Position numbers and translations under genes: made by a program
The notes under the pieces: model-generated
Told to the model about the DNA's origin: nothing
What the model saw: the letters and a program-made list of their open reading frames with translations, nothing else
The model's database searches: none
Shown: piece after piece, positions 8,592 through 16,824 of the stretch
Layout: each line of letters opens with the position of its first letter
Position numbering within the stretch: the first letter of the stretch is position 1
Assembly (NCBI GenBank): GCA_050331295.1
Contig: JBHJGZ010000008.1
Location: forward strand, 1 to 64,000
Length of the DNA stretch: 64,000 nucleotides
Reading direction: 5' to 3'
Source of the DNA: Kuafuiihalomonas sp050331295
GTDB lineage: Bacteria > Myxococcota > Kuafuiibacteriia > Kuafuiibacteriales > Kuafuiibacteriaceae

Positions 8592-10721
8592 CTAGACGGT
8601 CTGCGGGGCTTCTTCGGCCTCCTCGGGCGTGGACCCATCCGACGCAGTGCTTTCTCCGTCCTTGGCTTTGCGCGAGCGGATGGCCTGCAGGATCACCTCA
8701 GCGACATCCAGGACCTCGACCTTCTCCTCGGCGTCGTGGGCTTTCACCCCGTCGGTGATCATGGTCATGCAGAATGGACAGCCCACGGCGATGGTGTCGG
8801 CGCCCGTCTCCAGGGCCTGACGAACGCGCTCGACGTTGACGCGATTTTCGTTCTGCTCTTCCTGCCACATCTGGGCTCCGCCGGCCCCGCAGCAGAAGGA
8901 CTTCTTGCCGTGGAGTTCCATCTCGACCAGGTTCAATCGATTCACGGCAGCGATGGAGCGCCGCGGTGCGTCGACCTCGTCGTTCCAGCGGCTCATGAAG
9001 CATGGGTCGTGATAGGTCACCTTCTTGGCCACTTCGTCGTCCAGCTTGATGCGTTCCTCCGCGATCAGACGGTCGATGAGCTGAGTGTGGTGAACCACGT
9101 CGTAGTGGCCGCCAAACGCAGGATATTCGTTCTTCAGGGTGTTGAAGCAGTGAGGACACGCCGTGATCACTTTCTTCACCCCGAGGTCGTTCAAGGTCTG
9201 CACGTTTTCGGTGGCCAGCTGATCGAACAGGTATTCGTTCCCGCCTCGACGGGCTGGGTCTCCGGTGCACTTCTCCTGGTGGCCCAAGACCGCGTACTGA
9301 ATCCCCGCCTCATCCAAGATTTCGGTGAGCGCCTTGACGGTTTTCTGGGACCGATTGTCGAAGGAGCCGGCGCACCCGACCCAGAAAAGGTACTCGAAGC
9401 GCTGGGCCGAATCATCTTCGCTCTGAGCCCACAGCTTGAGCCCCAGCTTTTCGGCCCAGGCTCCCCGCTTGTCGGCTCCGATTCCCCATGGATTGTAGTT
9501 TCGCTCGATGTTCTGGAACGTGTTGGCCAACTCGGGCTGTACGTTTCCTTCCATCAAGGTGAGGTGCCGACGCATGTCCATGATGGTGTCCACGTGGTCG
9601 ATCAGGACCGGACAGGCCTGAACGCAGGCGCCACAGCTCGTGCAACCCCACAGCACTTCGGGTGATGTTTGGCCTTCTTTGCGGCTCTCCTCGTTTTCGG
9701 CGATCAGAGGAAGCTCCGGCTCGAAGTCGTCGGGCGCTCGGCTGAATTCGAAGATGGGTCGCTCGGCCAAAATCTTGTCACCGTTGGCGTACATGTTGGC
9801 TCGGATATCGTGAATCAGCTGTTGCGGTTCCAGCGCCTTGCCGGTGCGTCGGGCCGGACAGTAGAGGTCACAACGACCACACTCGGTACATGCGTAGGTG
9901 TCGACCAGTGCTTTCCAGGAAAATTCGTGGAACTTGCTGACGCCGTAGGTCTCGGCGGTTTCGAAATCGATCCGAGTCAGCGCTGCTTTGTGCTTCTCTC
10001 GTTTGTGCAGGAAGATGTTGGGAATCGCACCCAGGAGATGGATGTGCTTACTCTTTGGAAGCACATTCAAGAAGAGCAGCAAAATGACCGCGTGGGACCA
10101 CCAAAAGATCTCATAGCCGTACCAGGCCGCAGTCTCGCTCACGCCGGAGAAGGCACCCGCGACGGTCTGGGAAACGGGCAGGTCGGTGTGAATCACGTCG
10201 GGATGGTTTCCGGCGATGCCGAAACCCATGGCCAGAAAATAGGTGACCATCACGCCCGTGATGAGTGCCAAAATGAAATAGCCCTCTGCAGTGATGTGGA
10301 TATGGCTGGGCTTGAAAACAAGTCTTCGGATGAGTGCAGCCGCCACCGCAAACAGAACGATGAAGGCCAGCGTATCTTCACCCCAAAGGATGGCGGTATA
10401 AAGTGGCTTGCCCACGAACGAGAGCGAAAACTCACGGAAAACGCCACGAACGAGGAACTCGATGTGACCGACCGTGATGATCATGAAACTCCAAAAGAAG
10501 ATGACGTGGTTCCAGCCAAACTTTTCGTTGACCACGCGTCTCTGCATGAAGGCCAAGTAGAGGACGGCGCCGATCCGCTCGATAACTGCCGGTACGAATC
10601 CCTTGGTGTCCTGACCGAGCCGCGCGAGTCGTACCATTCGCCAAACCTGCCAGGCGAACAAGCCCATACCGCCCAAGAACACGATCGCGAACAGTATCGA
10701 CTTCACCACCGAATAGCTCAT
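8592..10721 (-). CDS. Membrane cytochrome b/Fe-S oxidoreductase with CCG domains (probable ETF:quinone oxidoreductase)
   Basis: A 709-residue fusion. An N-terminal NarI-like membrane domain (about 1-230) has several His that could bind heme b (HVIFFW, VGHIEF, WWSHAVIL). Two [4Fe-4S] clusters follow (Cys278/281/284/288 in CTECGRCDLYC and Cys360/363/366/370 in CTSCGACVQAC). The C-terminal half has two CCG domains as in heterodisulfide reductase HdrD/GlpC (the second reads CCGAGGAQMW). Proteins of this architecture are known to pass electrons from EtfAB to menaquinone, and etfBA lies about 1.5 kb downstream on the same strand. ETF:quinone oxidoreductase is therefore the favoured role; another substrate cannot be excluded. 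The C-terminal tail is acidic and low-complexity. Confidence 0.85.
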   Translation of the reverse strand: MSYSVVKSILFAIVFLGGMGLFAWQVWRMVRLARLGQDTKGFVPAVIERIGAVLYLAFMQRRVVNEKFGWNHVIFFWSFMIITVGHIEFLVRGVFREFSLSFVGKPLYTAILWGEDTLAFIVLFAVAAALIRRLVFKPSHIHITAEGYFILALITGVMVTYFLAMGFGIAGNHPDVIHTDLPVSQTVAGAFSGVSETAAWYGYEIFWWSHAVILLLFLNVLPKSKHIHLLGAIPNIFLHKREKHKAALTRIDFETAETYGVSKFHEFSWKALVDTYACTECGRCDLYCPARRTGKALEPQQLIHDIRANMYANGDKILAERPIFEFSRAPDDFEPELPLIAENEESRKEGQTSPEVLWGCTSCGACVQACPVLIDHVDTIMDMRRHLTLMEGNVQPELANTFQNIERNYNPWGIGADKRGAWAEKLGLKLWAQSEDDSAQRFEYLFWVGCAGSFDNRSQKTVKALTEILDEAGIQYAVLGHQEKCTGDPARRGGNEYLFDQLATENVQTLNDLGVKKVITACPHCFNTLKNEYPAFGGHYDVVHHTQLIDRLIAEERIKLDDEVAKKVTYHDPCFMSRWNDEVDAPRRSIAAVNRLNLVEMELHGKKSFCCGAGGAQMWQEEQNENRVNVERVRQALETGADTIAVGCPFCMTMITDGVKAHDAEEKVEVLDVAEVILQAIRSRKAKDGESTASDGSTPEEAEEAPQTV

Positions 10722-11046
10722 GTGTTGGTTAACGCATGGACGTCAGCGCTCTGCAATGATGAGAAGACCCGGCTGCTGGATGGGCGGATTGAGCCGGCCA
10801 GAATCGCCCGGGCGGGCCGTCTGCGTCGGTGCCTCCGACGAACCGATCCGAAGGCCAGCCGCGAAGAGCACCGATGTTTCATCGGCGCCCCGTCGCCGGG
10901 CCAGTGACGCACCGCGAGCGGGATGGGGTCGAAGACACTTCTATTGAGTGGGTGCCGACCCTTCGAGTTGGCCGAGGTCGAGGCGCTGGGCGTTCGAGCC
11001 TTCCGCCGCCTTGTGAAAGACACCCGTTCCGCACTACGAGGCGTTG
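10722..11046. other. Divergent intergenic region, 325 bp, no supported gene
   Basis: This gap separates the divergent Fe-S oxidoreductase and LptF-like genes and presumably holds both promoters. No RNA gene or clear palindrome was recognised. A plus-strand frame beginning at 10923 reads protein-like for about 40 codons but then runs out of frame through the LptF-like gene, so it is not called. Confidence 0.4.
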
Positions 11047-12066
11047 ATGACCCCTCTGGACCGACGGTGGCTCCGTTTGAGCCTGATGAGCTCGGTCTCA
11101 GCACTGATGGCGCTCTGCAGTCTGGTGCTGGCCGGGCAGGTCCGCCGCGTGGGTCCCTGGCTCCTAGGGCCCGCATTTACCCTACAGATCATCATGGAGG
11201 CCACCACGGCGGTGATCTGCGTGGCGGCGGGGGCGCTGGCTCCTTTCGCCGCTCTCTTGGGCTCCACCTTCGTGTTCAGCACGGACCTCCGCGTGACACG
11301 GCAGGCTCTCAATTCGATGGGCGCTTCGCCCCGGCGTCTCGCCCGGGGACCGCTTCTCGCCGGACTCGCCTGGTCGTTGGTCACCGGGTGGCTGACGATG
11401 TCCGGGCAGCCGTGGGGTGCCGATTGGCTCCTTCAGAGGCTTCCCCGGGTGGCGCTCCAGAATGCTTCCCTGCTGCTCCATCGGGGACACGCGGTAACGG
11501 CAGGAGATGTGTCCCTTCGTTGCCGGGGTTCGAGGTGCGAAGTACGGGGTCCATCGGAGTGGGCTCTGACCGCGGCCGGTCCGGCGGTGCTGAGGGGCCT
11601 GGCCAGCGGGATGGAACCGAGGCGAAGCGGAGCGTTTCGACTGCATCTCGGTCCCGGAACCCTCCGATGGGACCACGGACGCATCGAGGCGGACGCCTGG
11701 TCGGTTCGAGGATTCCGGCCCGCTGAACCGGACCCGAAGGGCGTGCTGGAGCTTCGGAGCAAGAGCCAGGACAAGCTTTGGAGTCTGGGGCATCGGGAGC
11801 GCAAACACGGCGCCAAGCGTTGGGCGTTCACCGCTGCATCGGGATGGAGTCCGGTGTTGGCTTTGATGGTGGTCCTGGCGTTCCGGAGGCCCGGAACCCA
11901 GCTGGCCGTCAGCCTGATGCTCTGTCTGCAGCTGCAGTTCCTCATGCGCCAAGGTGATCGTTGGGCGGACGCTGGCGCCCTGGATCCGGTCGTCGGGCCC
12001 GTGATAGCCGTCCTCGCCTGGGGCGCCACCGGTCTCATCCTGGGCCTTCGCGCCCGACGTCCGTGA
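11047..12066 (+). CDS. LptF/LptG-family (YjgP/YjgQ) permease with periplasmic domain
   Basis: A 339-residue membrane protein with the layout of LptF/LptG, the inner-membrane subunits of the lipopolysaccharide transporter. Three TM segments come first (about 10-30, 40-72, 95-115). Then come a soluble region of about 120 residues expected to form the periplasmic beta-jellyroll and three C-terminal TM segments. The cytoplasmic loop TRQALNSMGASPRRLARGPLLA matches the family's coupling loop. The ATG at 11047 has GAGG 6 nt upstream; a TTG just before it is less likely. It overlaps the next permease gene as GTGA. No LptB ATPase is adjacent. Family assignment is from topology and the loop motif. Confidence 0.65.
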   Translation: MTPLDRRWLRLSLMSSVSALMALCSLVLAGQVRRVGPWLLGPAFTLQIIMEATTAVICVAAGALAPFAALLGSTFVFSTDLRVTRQALNSMGASPRRLARGPLLAGLAWSLVTGWLTMSGQPWGADWLLQRLPRVALQNASLLLHRGHAVTAGDVSLRCRGSRCEVRGPSEWALTAAGPAVLRGLASGMEPRRSGAFRLHLGPGTLRWDHGRIEADAWSVRGFRPAEPDPKGVLELRSKSQDKLWSLGHRERKHGAKRWAFTAASGWSPVLALMVVLAFRRPGTQLAVSLMLCLQLQFLMRQGDRWADAGALDPVVGPVIAVLAWGATGLILGLRARRP

Positions 12067-12725
12067 ACCTGGGCGACCGATATGTGGCGTTCCATATCGC
12101 TCGGGCCACCTCTTCCGCCTGGATCGGATGCGCCGTCCTGCTGGTGTGCGTGACGCGTCTCGATCCCGAGCCCGGTTGGGCGCTCCGGCTGGCCGCGGGT
12201 CTGGATATCGTCGGGCTGCTGGCGGTGGGTGTGGGCCCGGCGTGGGCGCTCGCCGATCTTCGTCGAAGCGGTGACCTTCAGGCCTACGGCCTGATGAAGC
12301 GTCGGCCGGCGTGTACGTGCCTGTTGGCGCTGCCGGTCGCAGCCGTGTCGGTTCTGGTCCAGGCGCTCACGTTCCGGTCGTTGGGCCATTCGGCCGAGGC
12401 CGCCTCTGGCCCGATCTGGCTGGCCGAGGAGCTGGAAGCCTCCGCGCGGGCATTGTCGGTGGTCATGACATGGGGACTGGCAGGGGCCGTCCCGCTGGTT
12501 TCGACATGGATCGGGAGTTCGGTGCGCCGGGACGTCCTGTCGATATCAGGCCGAGGATTGGCGCTCGGAATCGGGGCCTGGGTCGCGCGAGAAGGAGCCT
12601 GGCTCGTCACCGCTCGGGGCCTGTCGAATCCCCTCGCAAGCTTGGTCGTGTTCGGTGGGCTATGGGGCGTCTGGGCTGTTGCGGTTCGACGGTGGAGCGC
12701 CGGCCCTTCAAGCTTCTTGACCTGA
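12063..12725 (+). CDS. LptF/LptG-like permease without a periplasmic domain
   Basis: A 220-residue protein with about six TM segments, translationally coupled (GTGA) to the LptF-like gene. The sequence after its second TM, ALADLRRSGDLQAYGLMKRR, parallels the coupling loop of LptF/LptG, so it is probably the partner subunit. It lacks room for the jellyroll that LptF/LptG carry between TM3 and TM4; only about 35 residues lie there. Either this is a reduced subunit or a divergent YjgP/Q-like permease with a different cargo. It is followed 29 bp later by atpG. A longer in-frame start at 11961 lies inside the upstream gene and is rejected in favour of the coupled GTG. Confidence 0.5.
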   Translation: MNLGDRYVAFHIARATSSAWIGCAVLLVCVTRLDPEPGWALRLAAGLDIVGLLAVGVGPAWALADLRRSGDLQAYGLMKRRPACTCLLALPVAAVSVLVQALTFRSLGHSAEAASGPIWLAEELEASARALSVVMTWGLAGAVPLVSTWIGSSVRRDVLSISGRGLALGIGAWVAREGAWLVTARGLSNPLASLVVFGGLWGVWAVAVRRWSAGPSSFLT

Positions 12726-12754
12726 CCACAAGCCATTGATTCAACCCACCGGCC

Positions 12755-13756
12755 ATGGCCAACCTGCGAGACCTTCGCAAGCGAATCCGCTCGGTCAAGA
12801 ACACCCAGAAGATTACCCGAGCCATGAAGATGGTGGCCGCTTCGAAACTGCGTCGAGCTCAAAACGCGATCATCGAGGCTCGCCCCTACGCGATTCGGAT
12901 GGAAGAGGTTCTTCGCGACATCGTGAGTCGAGCCGACGTGGCCGGGCATCCACTGCTGCGGGTTCGGGTGCCGAAGCGCGTCGAGCTGGTGGTGATGAGC
13001 TCCGATCGCGGTCTCTGCGGAAGCTTCAACTCGAACATCATTCGAACCGCAGACCGTTGGCTTCGAGAAAACCAGAGCCGCCACGAGCTCATCCAGGTGT
13101 CGACCATCGGCCGCAAGGTGCGCGATCACTTCCGGCGCAAAGGGATTCGGCTGACCAGCGAGTATGACGGCATCCTCGAGCGGCTCGATTACAAGAGCGC
13201 CGGAGATGTAGCGTTCGATCTCGCAGAACGGTTTCGCCGCGGCGAGCTGGATGCTATTTATCTTCTGTATAACGAGTTCAAGAGTGCCATCTCGCAGAAC
13301 GTGGTTCTCAAGCAGTTGCTCCCCATCCATCCGATCGAAGAGGAGTGGGAACAACTGGCCCGGGTTCGGGTTGGCGAGCTGGCGTCGGTGTCCAAAGATG
13401 TTCGAGCCGTCGCGGGCCGGGGCGCCGATACGCATCTCGACGAGAGTCCAGATTGGGAGATCTCGGAGGAGATTCACATCGGAACCGACGGCTACGAACA
13501 TGTCTTCGAGCCGAGCCGGGATGCGGTCCTCGACGCCCTGTTGCCCCAGCATCTTGCGGTGCAGGTCTGGCGGGCTCTTCTGGAGTCCACGGCAGCCGAG
13601 CACGGCGCCCGGATGACGGCAATGGACGCGGCGACGCGTAATGCGAGCGAGCTCAACCAGAAGCTCACCCTCGAAGCCAACCGACTGCGCCAAGCGGGTA
13701 TCACGACCGAATTGATGGAGATTGTGACGGGGGCGGAGTCCCTCAAGGCCGGCTAA
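12755..13756 (+). CDS. atpG: F1Fo ATP synthase gamma subunit
   Basis: A 333-residue gamma chain, the central rotor stalk of F1. The N-terminal helix MANLRDLRKRIRSVKNTQKITRAMKMVAASKLRRAQ (positions 1-36) and the C-terminal helix with MTAMDAATRNASEL and TELMEIVTGAESL are both fully conserved. The protein is about 40 residues longer than usual. The extra residues lie at about 200-250, between LLPIHPIEE and HVFEPSRDAVLDALLP, and contain an acidic stretch. Normally atpG sits between atpA and atpD; here the neighbours are a permease and a 2TM protein, so the operon is split in this genome. Confidence 0.93.
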   Translation: MANLRDLRKRIRSVKNTQKITRAMKMVAASKLRRAQNAIIEARPYAIRMEEVLRDIVSRADVAGHPLLRVRVPKRVELVVMSSDRGLCGSFNSNIIRTADRWLRENQSRHELIQVSTIGRKVRDHFRRKGIRLTSEYDGILERLDYKSAGDVAFDLAERFRRGELDAIYLLYNEFKSAISQNVVLKQLLPIHPIEEEWEQLARVRVGELASVSKDVRAVAGRGADTHLDESPDWEISEEIHIGTDGYEHVFEPSRDAVLDALLPQHLAVQVWRALLESTAAEHGARMTAMDAATRNASELNQKLTLEANRLRQAGITTELMEIVTGAESLKAG

Positions 13757-13767
13757 TTCTCCGCGGT

Positions 13768-13875
13768 CCCGGAAGATGTGCTAGCGAGGTTCATGTGGGA
13801 CAGTGCCACAGGCCAAGCGCGGTCTCGTCGCGTCGCCGGCCCGGAAGATGTGGTAGCGAGGTTCGTGTGGGACAG
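13768..13875. repeat. Two copies of a 36-bp direct repeat, each with an RBS and GTG
   Basis: Copies at 13768-13803 and 13840-13875 begin CCCGGAAGATGTG, contain AGCGAGGTTC and end GTGTGGGACAG or ATGTGGGACAG. They differ at two positions. They are exactly 72 bp apart (24 codons), so the GTG in each copy is in the same reading frame, and each is preceded by GAGG. The repeat lies between atpG and the 2TM-domain gene, and its second GTG (13867) is the favoured start of that gene. The intervening 36 bp are not repeated. Confidence 0.8.
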
Positions 13876-14763
13876 AGCGGTGACCTCGTGTCCGCAGTGA
13901 GGCGGGAACTCGAATCGGTCCTCGAGCACCTCGAAGGCGGTCGGCGGCCGAAAACCACGCCGGAAGAACGCCTCGTGCTCCGAGAGCGACGGAAGAAACG
14001 CGCCTTGCGCGGGCACACGCGGAGCTTCGCGCTCGTCAACGGATTCCTCTTTCTCCTATGGCTGACCCTCGCTTTGAGCACCGGCTCCTGGTTTCCTTGG
14101 TTCGTCTTCCCGTTTCTCGGCTGGGGCCTGGGATACTCGTTCCATCTCGTGGAAACGAGGACCTGGCTGTCCGACAATCGCGCCGCCCTGGTCGAGGCGC
14201 GTCGTCAACTGGGACTTCCTTCCGGAGCCACCGTCGGAACCGGAGACCTTTGGACCATTCTGGTCCAACGGTGTCGCGCTTCGGTGGAAGAGACCCTGGG
14301 TGCCCTTCAGGCGAAGGACACCGGTTCAGATGCGCGAGAGCGTTTGGTGGAGAGCATGGGCCAAGTGGAGGCCTTGGCCGACAGTGCCCGAGATATGGAG
14401 GCGATGCTCCAGAGAATCCTTCCTTCGGGCCTTCAAGGGTTGCGGGCTCAGATCGCCGAGGCGGAGATGGCTTGGTCGAATGCGGACGACCCTCAGCTCA
14501 AGACCGCCCATGCTCAGAACCGCGCGTTGCTCCAAACGCGGCTGAAGAAAGTCGAGCAATTGGTGGCAGAGCGGGACCGAATCGCGGCGACTCTGGAAGG
14601 CTTCATCTTGGCGGCGGAAAACCTCAGGCTCGACGCGGTTCGATTCGTGCAAGGTGACCTCGAGCCGGGCGGACTCATGGCGCCCATCCAGCGGATCCAA
14701 GACGAGGTCGACATCTTGGACAAGGTGCGCGCGGAGCTGGCAGCGCTCCACGAAGGGGGCTGA
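13867..14763 (+). CDS. 2TM-domain membrane protein with a C-terminal coiled coil
   Basis: A 298-residue protein, unrecognised as a whole. A basic, charged N-terminal part (RLVLRERRKKRALRGHTRSF) leads into a hairpin of two TM segments (VNGFLFLLWLTLAL and WFPWFVFPFLGWGLGYSFHL). The WFPWFVFPFLGWG pattern resembles the '2TM domain' family found fused to signalling modules. The remaining 200 residues are helical and heptad-like, probably a cytoplasmic coiled coil. Two in-frame GTG starts exist, at 13795 and 13867, each with GAGG, because the start region is duplicated. The second is preferred since the added 24 residues look like translated repeat. Function unknown. Confidence 0.65.
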   Translation: MGQSGDLVSAVRRELESVLEHLEGGRRPKTTPEERLVLRERRKKRALRGHTRSFALVNGFLFLLWLTLALSTGSWFPWFVFPFLGWGLGYSFHLVETRTWLSDNRAALVEARRQLGLPSGATVGTGDLWTILVQRCRASVEETLGALQAKDTGSDARERLVESMGQVEALADSARDMEAMLQRILPSGLQGLRAQIAEAEMAWSNADDPQLKTAHAQNRALLQTRLKKVEQLVAERDRIAATLEGFILAAENLRLDAVRFVQGDLEPGGLMAPIQRIQDEVDILDKVRAELAALHEGG

Positions 14764-14815
14764 TCAGTGCGCGATTCCGATTGGCGGCGGGACCGTGTTC
14801 GCGTAGCCAACATTC

Positions 14816-15289
14816 ATGGGAATCTTCGGGTCGAACCCTTTAGGCCCCGGTGAAAAAGCGCCCGACCTCGCGGCCAAGAATCAGGACGGAGCGGAGATTC
14901 GTCTTCTCGATTTCGCGGGCAAGTCCAACATCGTCCTGTTTTTCTATCCGCGGGACAACACCCCGGTTTGCACCCAGGAAGCCTGTTTGTTTCGCGACAG
15001 CTACGACGGCATCCAGGCCGCAGACGCGGTGGTTCTCGGAATCTCGAACGACCCCGAATCGTCTCACGCCGATTTTCGAGCGCGACATCAGATGCCGTTC
15101 GACCTGCTGACGGACCCGAACGGTGAATGGCGCAAAGCGTTCCGGGTTTCGACGACGCTCGGCGTGATTCCAGGTCGGGTCACCTTCGTGATCGACAAAG
15201 AAGGAACCATCCGACACGTGACCAACAACCAGCTGTCGGCCCAAAGGCACGTCGATGAGGCGTTGGAGGCTCTTCGGAATCTCCATTGA
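14816..15289 (+). CDS. bcp: Thiol peroxidase of the BCP/PrxQ type
   Basis: A 157-residue atypical 2-Cys peroxiredoxin that reduces H2O2 and organic hydroperoxides using thioredoxin. The active-site segment FFYPRDNTPVCTQEACLFRD holds the peroxidatic Cys52 and the resolving Cys57, five residues apart as in PrxQ. The family normally has TPGCT; here the Gly is Val. TFVIDKEGTIRHV marks the thioredoxin-fold C-terminal part. The stop overlaps a TTG start of the next gene, so the two are probably co-translated. Cytoplasmic; no signal peptide. Confidence 0.93.
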   Translation: MGIFGSNPLGPGEKAPDLAAKNQDGAEIRLLDFAGKSNIVLFFYPRDNTPVCTQEACLFRDSYDGIQAADAVVLGISNDPESSHADFRARHQMPFDLLTDPNGEWRKAFRVSTTLGVIPGRVTFVIDKEGTIRHVTNNQLSAQRHVDEALEALRNLH

Positions 15290-16185
15290 CGTGGGCCCGT
15301 TTCCACATTCCTTCCCCGTGGCTGATTCTCGACGGGGGATTCGGAACCAGTGCCGAGGAACTGGGCGTCCCCATCCACGGCCACCCGCTTTGGTCTTCTC
15401 GCCTCCTGGTCGACGAAGGCGGCATGCTCCTCAACGACCGGATTCATCGCGCCCACGTCGACGCGGGTGCCGAGCTCCTCATCGCCAACACCCATAACGC
15501 GAGCTACGAGGCCTGCTTGCGGTTCGGCGGGCCGAGCGATGCTCGAACCTTGATGGAGACCATCAATCGGGCCGCGGTCGAATCGGCGCGCCGGTCCGCG
15601 AAGGGGCGTGCGGCGGTGGCGGGATGCACGATGTCACCGGATCGGCCCTATGCTTCGGCTGCCACACGCTCCGTCCAGGAGATGGTCGCCGCCTATCGCC
15701 CTCAGCTCGAGGCCCTCGACGAGGCGGGGGTCGACCTGATCATCTTCGAAATGTTGAGCACCCTTGAAGATCTCCAGGCCGCCCGCCGGGCATCGGAATT
15801 CGTGCAGACCCCGGTTGCAGCCGGTCTCACGTGCCGGTCGGACGCCACCCGAGCCGGCGTTTCGTTGCCGGAAGCCGCGGGGCTCTGGGCCGATCGGGCT
15901 TCCATCATGTTCATTCAGTGTACCGATTGGCGGGACGTTGGGGGCCTGTTGCCGGGTCTCGTGGAGGCCTCCCCGGTGCCGGTGGGCGTCTATGCGAATG
16001 ACGGACGACGGTATCGTCCGAACTCGGACGGACCGGCGTGGCTCGGACCTAGGGTGTCTCCGGCCGACTACGCTCGGGAGGCACGACGATGGCTCGGCCA
16101 AGGCGTCGTGGCGGTGGGTGGCTGCTGCGGAACGACGGCTGCCCACGTTGAGGCCTTGGCCGCGTTGAAATCGGGAGCGGCCTGA
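15286..16185 (+). CDS. Homocysteine S-methyltransferase-family protein
   Basis: A 299-residue TIM-barrel protein of the family that transfers a methyl group to homocysteine (MmuM, or the N-terminal domain of MetH). The start LILDGGFGTSAEELG matches the family's LLDGGMGT motif. The zinc-ligand Cys residues are visible in FIQCTDW and in the C-terminal GGCCGTTAAHVEAL. The methyl donor could be S-methylmethionine or another small compound; the sequence does not decide it. The start is a TTG overlapping the peroxiredoxin stop, which is the only one that retains the whole first strand. Confidence 0.85.
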   Translation: MTWARFHIPSPWLILDGGFGTSAEELGVPIHGHPLWSSRLLVDEGGMLLNDRIHRAHVDAGAELLIANTHNASYEACLRFGGPSDARTLMETINRAAVESARRSAKGRAAVAGCTMSPDRPYASAATRSVQEMVAAYRPQLEALDEAGVDLIIFEMLSTLEDLQAARRASEFVQTPVAAGLTCRSDATRAGVSLPEAAGLWADRASIMFIQCTDWRDVGGLLPGLVEASPVPVGVYANDGRRYRPNSDGPAWLGPRVSPADYAREARRWLGQGVVAVGGCCGTTAAHVEALAALKSGAA

Positions 16186-16186
16186 G

Positions 16187-16231
16187 GGCGACCGAGCCTC
16201 GGAGCGCCGAGAATGAGGCAAGAAGGTCGCC
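16187..16231 (+). other. Nested inverted repeat between methyltransferase and PTPS-like genes
   Basis: GGCGACC at 16187-16193 can pair with GGTCGCC at 16225-16231. Inside this, CTCGG (16198-16202) can pair with CCGAG (16207-16211). No T-run follows, so it is not a standard terminator. It may be an mRNA processing or attenuation structure in a 62-bp gap. Confidence 0.35.
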
Positions 16232-16247
16232 AAGCCAGGCGCGGTTG

Positions 16248-16811
16248 ATGCACGCTGCCAGCGTGTATCGGGTCCACCGGAGCATCGACGTCAGTTTCTC
16301 CCACCACGTGCGGGGACACGCCGGTCCCTGCGTGAACGTCCATGGTCACACCTGGAAGTTCGAGGTGGGGCTGGCCGCTTCGGAACTCGACCGACAAGGT
16401 TTCGTAGTGGATTTCGCGATCCTCTCCGCCCACGTCCTGAAGCCCGTTCACGGCCTCCTGGATCATGCGCTGGCCATGGGGCGCGAGACCTTCGAGGAGG
16501 TCTCGGGTCCTCTTTCCGACCTCGGAAAGGTATTGTTGGCGAGCCGAGAGGCCATCCACGGTTCCGATCATGGAATCGTAGATGACCAGACTCCGAGACG
16601 CCTGGGTGGAGCCGAGAATCGGTATCCAGGTGGCCTCAAGGTCTGTGTGTTTCCGTTCAGTCCGACCAGCGAGCGGCTCGCCAAGTGGCTCTTCGACCTG
16701 GCGGATGGGGTTGCTCGAGAACATGGGCCGGGTCGGGTGGCGGTTGCGCACGCCCGGGTTTACGAAACGCTCCATCCAGTAGAGTCAGTGGCAGAGTATC
16801 GTTCGGGATGA
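16248..16811 (+). CDS. 6-pyruvoyl-tetrahydropterin synthase / QueD family protein
   Basis: A 187-residue member of the PTPS/QueD family, which acts on dihydroneopterin triphosphate in queuosine or pterin synthesis. The zinc-ligand pattern is present: His19 or His20, then CVNVHGHTWKFEV with catalytic Cys28 and His32/His34. GFVVDFAILSAHVLKPVHGLLDHALAM corresponds to the VVDFxxLK...LDHxxLN region. It is longer than the usual 120-150 residues because of an insertion at about 82-135, so substrate specificity is uncertain. The ATG at 16248 follows a TTG and has no strong ribosome-binding site. It ends 13 bp before the likely cysS start. Confidence 0.8.
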   Translation: MHAASVYRVHRSIDVSFSHHVRGHAGPCVNVHGHTWKFEVGLAASELDRQGFVVDFAILSAHVLKPVHGLLDHALAMGRETFEEVSGPLSDLGKVLLASREAIHGSDHGIVDDQTPRRLGGAENRYPGGLKVCVFPFSPTSERLAKWLFDLADGVAREHGPGRVAVAHARVYETLHPVESVAEYRSG

Positions 16812-16824
16812 GGTGCTGACTTCG

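Noticed and set aside
10923..11726. Plus-strand frame starting MGSKTLLLSGCRPFELAEVEALG
   Set aside because: Protein-like for about 40 codons, but it then runs out of frame through the LptF-like gene, which has better codon usage, a ribosome-binding site and membrane topology. It has no good ribosome-binding site.
11433..13693. Long minus-strand frames opposite the permeases and atpG
   Set aside because: The opposite-strand genes have recognisable families and coupled starts; the minus frames show no motifs.
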